Notes under the pieces: model-generated
Databases searched by the model: none
Seen by the model: only the letters and a program-made list of their open reading frames with translations
Told to the model about the DNA's origin: nothing
Shown: piece after piece, positions 56,544 through 64,000 of the stretch
Layout of the letters: each line of letters begins with the position of its first letter
Position numbering within the stretch: the first letter of the stretch is position 1
Made by a program: the position numbers and the translations under genes
DNA from: Alcaligenaceae bacterium SAGV5
GTDB lineage: Bacteria; Pseudomonadota; Gammaproteobacteria; Burkholderiales; Burkholderiaceae_B
Length of the DNA: 64,000 nt
Direction: 5' to 3'
Assembly (NCBI GenBank): GCA_009360345.1
Contig: SPDP01000001.1
Location: forward strand, 372,001 to 436,000

Positions 56544-58241
56544 ATGCGACTTGATACTTTAGACCGCGTTTGCGCCGATCCGGTGGCCTCTTTCGAAAGC
56601 GCCATCGATTTCTTCGCGCGCATCGATCAGCAGGGCCGGTTCCTGTACATCTCCGAACCGGGGCTGGCATTTATCGGCTATCACCGCGAATACCTGCGCA
56701 TCGTGACCTTGCGCGACCTGGTCCCGCAGGAAGACGCGCCCCTGCTCGAAGCCTGCCTGCGGCAGGCCCAGCACACGGGCGAGGTGCAGAAGTGCACGCT
56801 GCACCTGATCAAGACACTGACCTACCCCCGGTTGGTCGAGCTGCGCGTCGCGCCGGATGCGACCGGGTCCGGACAGTTGCTGGTGGTCGGCCACGACGTC
56901 TCGGCCTGGGCCGACAACGAGCAGTGCCTGACCTACGCCATGTACCACGACGTGCTGACCGGGCTCGACAACCTGGCGTCGGCGCGCCACGAGATCGAGC
57001 GCGCCAAGCAGGAGGCGCTGGACAAGGGCTTTCGCGTGGCCCTGCTGCAGATCGACATCGACGAATTCCATCGCGTCAACCAGGCCTTCGGCTACGAGGC
57101 CGGCGACCGCATCCTGCACGAGACGGCGCTGCGGCTCAAGAACGCCTGCCATGCGCGGGAGTTCGTGGCGCGCTGCTATAGCGACGCTTTCCTGATACTG
57201 CTGCGCGACGTGCCCGATCGCGACTACGTCGAGGAGTTCGCGCGCCGCATCTCCGATGCGATCCAGCTCCCCTATTCCCACGAAGGGCAGACGCTGCAAC
57301 TGTCGGTGCGCATCGGCGCCGTGCTGTTCCCCGATCGGGTGAATGGCTGCGACCAGTTGCTGTACCACGTGGACGAGGCGCTGGCGCAGGCGGGCCGCAA
57401 CCGTGGCTACAGCTTCGCCTTCTACGAGCGGCGCGAGGCCGGCAACCGGCCCGACACGCTCCGGCTGGAATCCGACCTGCACAGCGGCATCCGCAACGGC
57501 GAGTTTTCTCTGCATTACCAGCCCATCGTCGAGGCGCGCAACGGCGAGGTAGCGGGCATCGAAGCCCTGATGCGCTGGCATCACCCGGTCCTGGGCCCGG
57601 TCTCGCCGGAGGTCTTCATCTCGTTGGCGGAATCGGCGGGGCTCATCAATTTCCTGGGCGGATGGGCCCTGAAGAACGCCTGCATGCAACTCATGCAGTG
57701 GGATGCGCGAGGCATCCACCTGCAATACGCCAGCGTCAACGTCTCGGCCCAGCAGTTCCGCGACAAGCGTTTCCCCGCGGCGGTGCGCGAGGCATTCAAG
57801 CTGACGGGGCTGGCGCCCCGGCGCATCGTGCTCGAGATCACCGAAAGCGTGCTGATGGAGGACCCCGCCCACGCCAAGACGCTGCTCGAGGAATTGACCG
57901 ATCTGGGGGTACGCTTCGCCGTGGACGATTTCGGCACCGGCTATTCCAGCCTGGCCTATCTGCAGAGCTTCCCGCTGGCCGCGCTGAAGATCGACCGCCG
58001 TTTCATCAGCAATCTGCCGTCGTCGCGCAACGACCAGGCCATCGTCGACGCCATCGTGGGGCTGGCCGGCACGCTGGGCCTGGACCTGGTGGCCGAAGGT
58101 GTCGAAACCGAGGCCCAGCGCGACCTGCTGGTGGCCAGCGGTTGCGAATTGATCCAGGGCTGGCTGGTCTGCAAGGCCCTGCCCATCAACGAACTGGCGC
58201 ATAAATTCGAGACCGGCGAGCTGCGGCCGCTGGCGAACTGA
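56544..58241 (+). CDS. PAS-GGDEF(degenerate)-EAL cyclic-di-GMP protein
   Basis: The 565-residue protein has an N-terminal PAS-like region (about 15-125), a GGDEF-type domain (about 135-300) whose signature is reduced to YSDAF, and an EAL domain (about 310-560). EALMRW, EITES, DDFGTGYSS, KIDRRFI and EGVET motifs are present, so phosphodiesterase activity is likely while cyclase activity is improbable. It may thus be a GTP-sensing PDE. The ATG has no good ribosome-binding site. It precedes an HDOD gene by 20 bp. Confidence 0.9.
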   Translation: MRLDTLDRVCADPVASFESAIDFFARIDQQGRFLYISEPGLAFIGYHREYLRIVTLRDLVPQEDAPLLEACLRQAQHTGEVQKCTLHLIKTLTYPRLVELRVAPDATGSGQLLVVGHDVSAWADNEQCLTYAMYHDVLTGLDNLASARHEIERAKQEALDKGFRVALLQIDIDEFHRVNQAFGYEAGDRILHETALRLKNACHAREFVARCYSDAFLILLRDVPDRDYVEEFARRISDAIQLPYSHEGQTLQLSVRIGAVLFPDRVNGCDQLLYHVDEALAQAGRNRGYSFAFYERREAGNRPDTLRLESDLHSGIRNGEFSLHYQPIVEARNGEVAGIEALMRWHHPVLGPVSPEVFISLAESAGLINFLGGWALKNACMQLMQWDARGIHLQYASVNVSAQQFRDKRFPAAVREAFKLTGLAPRRIVLEITESVLMEDPAHAKTLLEELTDLGVRFAVDDFGTGYSSLAYLQSFPLAALKIDRRFISNLPSSRNDQAIVDAIVGLAGTLGLDLVAEGVETEAQRDLLVASGCELIQGWLVCKALPINELAHKFETGELRPLAN

Positions 58242-58261
58242 CGCCAGAAGACGGATTTTTC

Positions 58262-59749
58262 ATGCCGGACATCCAACAACGCCATGCGTTGACCCGCAAA
58301 CTGTGGTCGCGCATCAACGAGCGCGGCGATTTCCCGCTGCTGTCCGATTCCCTGCGCGCCACCATCTCCGCAATGAAGGGGGACGACCACGACATCACGG
58401 CGCTGGTCCAGATCGTGCTGTCGGATTTCACGCTGACGCAGCGCGTCATCCGGCTGGCCAACTCGGCCATGTACATGGCGTTCGGCGGCAATATCACCAC
58501 CATATCCCGGGCGCTGGTCGTGCTTGGCATCGAGGCCGTGGGCCATCTGGTCCTGGGGCTCAAGCTGGTCGACCATTTCCAGCAGTCCCATCTGCAACTG
58601 CAGCGGCTCGACGCCAAGCTGGAGCTGAACCGGGCGATGCTGGCGGGCTGCGTGGCGCGCAAGGTATGCGAGGTGCGCGAGCTGATGACCAGCGAGGAAG
58701 CGGTGGTGTGCACGCTGATGCGCCAGCTCGGCAAGTTGCTGTGCATCTTCTACCTCGAGAGCGAGTGGACCCAGATCCGGGAGCACGCCCTGGAGTACCG
58801 CCGTACCGAGGACGAGGTGTCGGGCGAGGTGCTGGGCATCAGTTTCGAGGAGCTGGGCGAGGACGCGGCCGAGCGCTGGGGCCTGCCGGCAGTGATCCGG
58901 CGGGGCATGGAGCCCTTCGACCTGGCCGACCTGCCGGCCGACCAGGATGTCGTCCTGGACCACGACCGGTGGCTGCGCGCGGTGGCCAGCTTTTCGGTGC
59001 AGATGTCGCGCAGCATGACCATCGCGGGCGGCGACGTCGAATTGCGCGAGCGCCGGATGCGCGAGACGGTGCAACGCTATGCGCGCGCGCTGTCGGTGGC
59101 GCCCGCCATGCTGTACGAGATCATGGAGGAACTGACCCGCGAGCGGGCCAGCCAGCGCTTCATCCAGGAGATCGACGACCTGCACGCCGAGTCGACGCAG
59201 GGCGGCTCGCACAACGCCGAACGCACGCTGCGCGAGGGCATGCGCGACCTGCGCTCGCTGCCGTCCGAGCACCACCTGGGGCCGGTGCTGGCCATGGCGT
59301 CCGAAGCCATGCTGGCCGGCATGCAGTTCTCGCGCACCATTGTTTTCGTGCGCGACCCGCGCCGCCATACCTTCGAGGCGAGGCTGGGGTTCGGCCGCGG
59401 CATCGAGCAGTTGCTCCCCCAACTGCGCTTCAATGAGATATTCTCGGTAGACGTCTTCCACTTGGCCATTACCAATTCAGTGGGAATCTTCATCGAGAAC
59501 GCCTGCGATCCCAAGTTCAGCGTCCACATCCCGCGCTGGTTCCGCGATGCCGTGCCCGACTCGCACGCCTTCGTGCTGCTGCCCGTGCGCGCCGACAAGG
59601 ACACGGTGGCGCTGATCTATGGCGATTGGAACAGCGCGCAATTGGCGCGCAAGATCCTGCCCGAGGAAATGGCCGCCTTGAACGAGCTGGCGCGGGAGCT
59701 GGGCCGATTCTTCGGCCATGCCCGCGCGGTGGCTCGCGAAGCGCCTTGA
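58262..59749 (+). CDS. HDOD-domain protein with C-terminal GAF-like region
   Basis: The 495-residue protein has an HDOD domain (about residues 15-230), with FPLLSDSLRATISAMKGDDHDITALVQIVLSDFTLTQRVIRLANSAMYM and LVVLGIEAVGHLVLG. The C-terminal 150 residues resemble a GAF sensor. HDOD proteins act in signalling with c-di-GMP proteins in many bacteria, and it follows the EAL gene by 20 bp. Its stop overlaps the next gene's TTG start (TTGA). Confidence 0.87.
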   Translation: MPDIQQRHALTRKLWSRINERGDFPLLSDSLRATISAMKGDDHDITALVQIVLSDFTLTQRVIRLANSAMYMAFGGNITTISRALVVLGIEAVGHLVLGLKLVDHFQQSHLQLQRLDAKLELNRAMLAGCVARKVCEVRELMTSEEAVVCTLMRQLGKLLCIFYLESEWTQIREHALEYRRTEDEVSGEVLGISFEELGEDAAERWGLPAVIRRGMEPFDLADLPADQDVVLDHDRWLRAVASFSVQMSRSMTIAGGDVELRERRMRETVQRYARALSVAPAMLYEIMEELTRERASQRFIQEIDDLHAESTQGGSHNAERTLREGMRDLRSLPSEHHLGPVLAMASEAMLAGMQFSRTIVFVRDPRRHTFEARLGFGRGIEQLLPQLRFNEIFSVDVFHLAITNSVGIFIENACDPKFSVHIPRWFRDAVPDSHAFVLLPVRADKDTVALIYGDWNSAQLARKILPEEMAALNELARELGRFFGHARAVAREAP

Positions 59750-60750
59750 GCGGCGGCCGCGGCGCGCTTCATCGCCAGTTGATCGAGCTGGCGCGGCGCC
59801 GGGTCTTGTCGGCCCCGGCGGCCGAAGAAGGCCTGCGGCTGGCCGGGGTGCTGCCGGACGGGCCGGCCTGGCGGCGTTTCCTCGAACATGTATGCGCCTA
59901 CGGCGGCGCGCTGGCTTGCGCCGCCGGCATCGTATTCCTGGTGGCTTTCAATTGGCAGGAATGGCCGCCCATCGCCAAATTCGCCTTGTTGCAGGCCTTG
60001 CTGGCGGCGTCCGCCGCGGTGGCGTGGCGCCTGGGCACGGGGCGCCCGGCGGGCCGGGTGGCGCTGCTGTTCGCGATGATCGTGTGCGGCGCGCTGCTGG
60101 CTTATCTCGGCCAGCACTACCAGACTGGGGCCGACAGCTACCAATTGTTCCTGGCGTGGGGCCTGCTCATCCTGCCCTGGGTGGCCGCGTCACGGTCGGC
60201 GGCGGCGTGGGCGCTGTTGCTGGTGCTGGCCAACCTGGCCGCGCAGCTTTACGTGGGGCGATTCTCGCCCTTCCTGCTCGATGCGATCGGAGGAGGGGGG
60301 CCACATCCCGCGTTGTTCTGGCTGGATCTGGCCGCCGCCGCGTCGGCGGAATGGCTGGGCGGCCGGCTGGCCGACGGCGGCCGGCGGCGCTTCCTGCCGC
60401 GGTTGGCCGGCGCGCTAACGCTGGCTGTCATCGCGGCCGCGCTGTGCGGCGCTCTTTTCGACGCGGGGCGCGGCGCGGGCTTCCTGTTCTGGGCCACGCG
60501 GGCCGTGATGGCCCTGGTCCTGGCGGGGAGCTTCCTGTTCTACCAATGGCGCCGGGACCTGCCCATGCTGACGCTGTGCTGCCTCGCGGCGATCGCGGTC
60601 GCGACCGCGGGGCTGACGCGTTTCCTGGCCGAAGGTGATCCGGGCGAATTCGCGCTGCTCGTTGTCGGCGCTTTCCTGGTCGCGGCTTCGGCGGGCGCGG
60701 CCGTGTGGCTGCGCCGCTTGCAGGCCCGGTGGGCGGGAGACGCGGCATGA
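59746..60750 (+). CDS. DUF2157 domain membrane protein
   Basis: The 334-residue protein has an N-terminal region (LHRQLIELARRRVLSAPAAEEGLRLAGVLPD) and about eight hydrophobic helices (GALACAAGIVFLVAFNWQEW and later). It is the DUF2157 family member. A TTG at 59746 overlapping the HDOD stop was taken as start since no ATG or GTG occurs in frame before the conserved part. Together with DUF4401 and GDYxxLxY it forms a known but functionally unassigned trio. Confidence 0.8.
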   Translation: MSGGRGALHRQLIELARRRVLSAPAAEEGLRLAGVLPDGPAWRRFLEHVCAYGGALACAAGIVFLVAFNWQEWPPIAKFALLQALLAASAAVAWRLGTGRPAGRVALLFAMIVCGALLAYLGQHYQTGADSYQLFLAWGLLILPWVAASRSAAAWALLLVLANLAAQLYVGRFSPFLLDAIGGGGPHPALFWLDLAAAASAEWLGGRLADGGRRRFLPRLAGALTLAVIAAALCGALFDAGRGAGFLFWATRAVMALVLAGSFLFYQWRRDLPMLTLCCLAAIAVATAGLTRFLAEGDPGEFALLVVGAFLVAASAGAAVWLRRLQARWAGDAA

Positions 60751-61784
60751 ACGGCTTGCGAGAGATCTGGGGCGCGTTGCGAGGCCGCGGCCTGGTCGAG
60801 GGCGACGTTCCGCCCGACATGCCGGCCGGGACGCCGACGCCCTGGCATGTGCGCCTGATGCTGGGCGTGTGCGGCTGGCTGGGCGGTTTCCTGCTGCTGG
60901 TCTTCGTGGGGCTGGTCGTGCCGGACCCTTTCGATTCGCACAGCCTGGCCGTGGCGGGGGTCCCGCTGCTGATCGCCGCGCGCGTCCTGCTGCATGGCCA
61001 GCCGCCGGAACTGCGCGCGCAATTCGCGCTCAGCCTCTGCCTGGCGGGCTACGGCGCCATCGCCGTCGCGTGCTCGACCTGGCTGCCCGATTGGGGCGCT
61101 TTCCTGGCGGCCTCGGGGTTGGGGTTGGTCCTGGCCGCGGCCATGCCGAGCGCGATTGCGCGGACCTTCGGCGTCCTGGCTTCGCTGCTGGCGGCCGAAG
61201 GATGTTTCCGGGTGCTGGGTTGGCCCAGCCCCGTACCGGCCATCGCGGCCTGGACCTGCGCGGCGGCCTGGCTGGGCGAGACCCGGTTGGCGCACCGCCT
61301 GGGGCAGGGCCAGGCGCCGCTGTCCTGGGGCGCGACGCTGGCGTTGTGGGGGCTGGGCCTGGCCGGCGCGTTGCTGCCTGGCATGGACGCGTCCGTGCCG
61401 CCCGCCTGGCGTGGCCTCGTCTGGGCCGTGTATCTGTTGGCGGCGTCGCCGCTGGCCTGGGTCGCCTGGCGCCTGTCGGTCCGCGCGCGCCCGGCCGTGC
61501 GCGGCTGGACTACCGGCACCGCGTGCGTCCTGGTGCTGGCGGGGGCCTGGGTTCCGGGCGTGGCCTTCGGCCTGATGACCGCGGTGCTGGGCCATGCCCG
61601 TGCCCGCACGCCGCTCTGGGTGGGCGGGCTGCTGGTGGCGCTGTGGAGCGTGGGATGGTTCTACTACGCGCAGACCTGGACCCTGCCGCGCAAGGCGGCG
61701 GTGCTGCTGGCGCTGGGGGGCGTGCTGCTCCTGGCCTGGCGCGGCATTGCCCGGTTGGGCGCGCCGGAGGGCGGCCATGGGTGA
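60747..61784 (+). CDS. DUF4401 domain membrane protein
   Basis: The 345-residue protein has about nine hydrophobic helices (LMLGVCGWLGGFLLLVFVGLVV near residues 37-58 and on), with the DUF4401 pattern. ATG overlaps the DUF2157 stop by 4 bp and its own end overlaps the GDYxxLxY gene by 8 bp. No transport or enzymatic motif was seen. An assembly with its neighbours in the inner membrane is likely. Confidence 0.84.
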   Translation: MNGLREIWGALRGRGLVEGDVPPDMPAGTPTPWHVRLMLGVCGWLGGFLLLVFVGLVVPDPFDSHSLAVAGVPLLIAARVLLHGQPPELRAQFALSLCLAGYGAIAVACSTWLPDWGAFLAASGLGLVLAAAMPSAIARTFGVLASLLAAEGCFRVLGWPSPVPAIAAWTCAAAWLGETRLAHRLGQGQAPLSWGATLALWGLGLAGALLPGMDASVPPAWRGLVWAVYLLAASPLAWVAWRLSVRARPAVRGWTTGTACVLVLAGAWVPGVAFGLMTAVLGHARARTPLWVGGLLVALWSVGWFYYAQTWTLPRKAAVLLALGGVLLLAWRGIARLGAPEGGHG

Positions 61785-62292
61785 GCGCATGGTCCGTTGG
61801 CTGATCGCCGCCGGCCTGGTCCTGGTGCTGGGCCTGGTCAACGCCTCGATCTGGCGCAATGAATCGTTGCTGGCCAGTGGGACGCTGGTGTCGCTGGAAC
61901 TGGCGCCGGTCGACCCCCGGTCGCTGATGCAGGGCGACTACATGGCGCTGGACTGGGCCGTGGCGCGCGAGCTGCGTCAACGCCTGGGCCGGGACCTGCC
62001 CGCGTCGGGAGCCATCGTGGTCCGGCGCGAGGCCGGCTCCAGCCGCGCCGCGCTCGTTCGCCTGGACGACGGTACCCCGCTGGCCGAGCGTGAGAGCCGG
62101 CTGGCCTATGCCGTGCGCGGCGCAAGGGTGCGAATTGTGACCGACGCCTATTTTTTCCAGGAAGGGCGTGCCGGGGATTTCGAGCGTGCCCGCTACGGCG
62201 CGCTGCGCGTGGACAAGAGCGGGCGCGCGCTGCTGGTCGGTCTGCAGGATGCCGACCTGGGCTGGCTGGGGCCCCGCGGCAAGCAGCCGTAA
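61777..62292 (+). CDS. GDYxxLxY domain protein
   Basis: The 171-residue protein has an N-terminal membrane helix (VRWLIAAGLVLVLGLVNASIW) and the family motif MQGDYMALDWAV near residues 48-59, close to GDYxxLxY (W for Y). The remainder looks extracytoplasmic. It is the third gene of the DUF2157/DUF4401 trio and overlaps the previous gene by 8 bp. The function is unknown. Confidence 0.84.
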   Translation: MGERMVRWLIAAGLVLVLGLVNASIWRNESLLASGTLVSLELAPVDPRSLMQGDYMALDWAVARELRQRLGRDLPASGAIVVRREAGSSRAALVRLDDGTPLAERESRLAYAVRGARVRIVTDAYFFQEGRAGDFERARYGALRVDKSGRALLVGLQDADLGWLGPRGKQP

Positions 62293-62320
62293 GGGCCCGG
62301 AGCCAGCTTCCCGGCTGGTG

Positions 62321-63241
62321 TCAGTCTTCCAGGTTCTTGGCCTGGTTGACGTTGGTATCGGCGGGCACGCTCTGGGTCAGCCAGACATTGCCGCCGACCG
62401 TCGAGCCCCGGCCGATGGTGATGCGGCCCAGGATGGTCGCGCCGGCGTAGATGACCACGTCGTCTTCCACGATGGGGTGGCGGGCGATGCCCTTGGTCAG
62501 CTTGCCGTCGGGGTCGGCGGGGAAGCGCTTGGCGCCCAGCGTGACGGCCTGGTAGAGGCGGACGCGTTCGCCGATGATCGTGGTTTCGCCGATCACCACG
62601 CCCGTGCCGTGGTCGATGAAGAAGCTGGCGCCGATCTGCGCGGCCGGATGGATGTCGATGCCGGTGGCCGAATGGGCGATGTCAGAGATCAGCCGTGCCA
62701 GGAAGGGCGCGCCCAGCTTGTGGATGGCGTGGGCCAGCCGGTAGTGGATGATGGCCTTGATCCCGGGGTAGGACAGCAGGATTTCGGAGATGCTGGTGGC
62801 CGCCGGGTCGCCCTGGTAGGCGGCGTGCAGGTCGCTGACCAGCATGGCGCGGATGGCCGGCAGTTGCGAGGCGAAGCGGCGGGTGAGCTCCACCGCCTTG
62901 CCCTGCAGGTTCTGCTTGTCGTGCGTGTCCGGCGCTTCCGAGAAATACAGCGCCCGGCGGACCTGTTCACAGAGCAGGTTGAGCGTGGCGTTCAGGGTGT
63001 TGCCGACGAAATAGTCGATGCTGTCGTCGGTCAGCTTGCAGCGGCCGTAGTGCGTGGGGAAGAGCGCGGCCGACAGGCCGTCCAGCACGGTGACCAGGGC
63101 CTCGCGCGAGGGCAGTTCGCGCACCCGGTCCAGGTAGCGGATCTTGTGCTCGATCTCGCGCGAGGTGCGAAGCTGCTCGACGATATCGGCCAGATGCCAC
63201 TCGGGGGCGATGTCCGGGGACGGCGTTTGCGGTAGGTTCAT
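62321..63241 (-). CDS. Serine O-acetyltransferase (EpsC/SrpH type)
   Basis: The 306-residue enzyme makes O-acetylserine for cysteine synthesis. The left-handed beta-helix includes GIDIHPAAQIGASFFIDHGTGVVIGETTIIGERVRLYQAVTLGAKRF, with the catalytic His of the DHG motif. The ~160-residue N-terminal helical domain is longer than that of CysE and fits the EpsC/SrpH subgroup. The ATG at 63241 was selected as the family start; an upstream in-frame start is not supported. It is divergent from the Liv receptor gene. Confidence 0.93.
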   Translation of the reverse strand: MNLPQTPSPDIAPEWHLADIVEQLRTSREIEHKIRYLDRVRELPSREALVTVLDGLSAALFPTHYGRCKLTDDSIDYFVGNTLNATLNLLCEQVRRALYFSEAPDTHDKQNLQGKAVELTRRFASQLPAIRAMLVSDLHAAYQGDPAATSISEILLSYPGIKAIIHYRLAHAIHKLGAPFLARLISDIAHSATGIDIHPAAQIGASFFIDHGTGVVIGETTIIGERVRLYQAVTLGAKRFPADPDGKLTKGIARHPIVEDDVVIYAGATILGRITIGRGSTVGGNVWLTQSVPADTNVNQAKNLED

Positions 63242-63438
63242 GACGGAAAAAATGGGTTGCGTGGGCAATGTCCACAAGCATAGTCCAAGCGGCTTTCCCC
63301 GCTAGGGGAAACCCTTTCGGCTCGTCTGGTATGGCCCGAAAAGGTAGAATATCGCCCCAAGTCGTCCGTGCATGGGCCCGCGCTGTCCCCGCGCCGCAGG
63401 CGTCCACGCGCAAACGCGATACCTATAGGGACACTCAC

Positions 63439-64000
63439 ATGAACCGCATTTTCAGTCAATCGCTGGTGGCAGCGGCCGCGCTCGGCGCCGCTGCGTTCGC
63501 CCAGGCCGCCGACGTCAAGATCGGCCTCGCGGCAGCCTTGTCCGGCGGTGCCGGCCAGTACGGCGCCGCCATCCGCAACGGCTTCCAGCTCGCCGCCGAC
63601 GAGCTCAATGCCGCGGGCGGCGTCAGCGGCAACGCCATCAAGCTGGTCATCGAAGACGAACAGGGCAAGAAGGAAGAGGCCATCAACGTCTTCAAGAAAC
63701 TGGTGTTCCAGGACAAGGTCGTGCTGATCTTCGGCCCGACGCTGTCCAACTCGGCCCAGGCCGCCGATCCGATCGCGCAGGCCGCCAAGACCCCGGTGTT
63801 CGGCACTTCCAACACCGCGGACGGCATCACCTCCATCGGCAACTATGTCTTCCGCAATTCGGTCACCGAGGCCGACGTGCTGCCCGAGACCATCCGCGTC
63901 GCCGCCAAGCACAACGGCATCAAGAAAGTCGCGGTGTTCTACGGCAACGACGACGTCTTCACCAAGAGCGGCTACGACAATTTCAAGAAAGCCCTGGAAG
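63439..64000 (+). CDS. Branched-chain amino-acid ABC transporter periplasmic binding protein (3' end outside window)
   Basis: The visible 187 residues begin MNRIFSQSLVAAAALGAAAFAQAADVKIGL, a signal peptide with cleavage after AQA, then AALSGGAGQYGAAIRNGFQLAADELNAAGGVSG, the Peripla_BP_6 receptor pattern of LivJ/LivK-like proteins. The reading frame continues off the right edge. It should bind branched-chain amino acids or related ligands in the periplasm. Upstream is a -10-like TAGAAT near 63344. Confidence 0.93.
   Translation, partial: MNRIFSQSLVAAAALGAAAFAQAADVKIGLAAALSGGAGQYGAAIRNGFQLAADELNAAGGVSGNAIKLVIEDEQGKKEEAINVFKKLVFQDKVVLIFGPTLSNSAQAADPIAQAAKTPVFGTSNTADGITSIGNYVFRNSVTEADVLPETIRVAAKHNGIKKVAVFYGNDDVFTKSGYDNFKKALE

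Overview
The window is GC-rich DNA from a betaproteobacterium of the Alcaligenaceae, most likely Bordetella or a close relative such as Achromobacter. The evidence is a lysine/alanine-repeat histone H1-like protein of the BpH1 type, three Bug-family (TctC-like) solute receptors, the block tlpA-aroQ-accB-accC-prmA-DUF3426, and a nrdAB operon with NrdR boxes. No rRNA, tRNA, CRISPR array, prophage or intact insertion sequence was seen. Coding density is high; most of the long antisense open frames are GC-codon shadows of real genes.

Layout. 1-2720: ubiB (cut by the left edge), a small lipoprotein, DUF1840 and DUF924 genes. 2752-5516: a palindromic repeat, leuA with an upstream leader peptide containing three tandem CTA leucine codons, and a PIN/AbrB toxin-antitoxin pair. 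5606-8086: prpE-type acyl-CoA synthetase and an hsp20 gene with a ROSE-like RNA thermometer. 8120-9810: FMN reductase and divergent LysR regulator. 9791-15193: a MarR-centred group (GST and SMR transporter, a protein resembling only the C-terminal part of pyruvate dehydrogenase E1, a MarR repressor, a full homodimeric E1) whose two divergent gaps share an operator motif. 15555-21944: a catabolic operon (CoA-transferase, CitE-like lyase, two Bug receptors, ICL/PEPM-family lyase, YciI) with a divergent LacI regulator. 21945-22898: remnants of an abiE toxin-antitoxin system.

22911-29409: metH, a thiE fragment, hemL and argJ; metH and thiE are both cut at one deletion-like junction. 29446-32208: higBA, a DUF815 ATPase and a Nudix/ThiE-like fusion. 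32209-37766: NrdR-box promoter region, nrdA, nrdB, then bpH1 with 45-bp repeats and a strong terminator, followed by a second copy of the palindromic repeat. 37927-45994: yggT, an outer-membrane lipoprotein, a PfkB kinase, DUF3426, prmA, accC, accB, aroQ, tlpA and a conserved unknown gene. 46102-50166: mpl, yqiA-like esterase and an RNB ribonuclease, with mpl and the esterase translationally overlapping.

50213-56136: a second catabolic locus with a GntR regulator, RidA-family protein, alpha/beta hydrolase, FAD monooxygenase and Bug receptor, divergent from a VOC protein and a 2-hydroxyacid dehydrogenase. 56154-62292: a single-CBS protein, a degenerate-GGDEF/EAL protein, an HDOD protein and the DUF2157/DUF4401/GDYxxLxY membrane set, mostly overlapping. 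62321-64000: serine acetyltransferase and the start of a Liv-type amino-acid-binding protein cut by the right edge.

The most noteworthy items are the MarR-controlled locus with the partial E1, the leu leader peptide, the ROSE-like thermometer, the metH/thiE junction and the conserved palindromic repeat. All functional statements are read from sequence and family knowledge; no database search was run.
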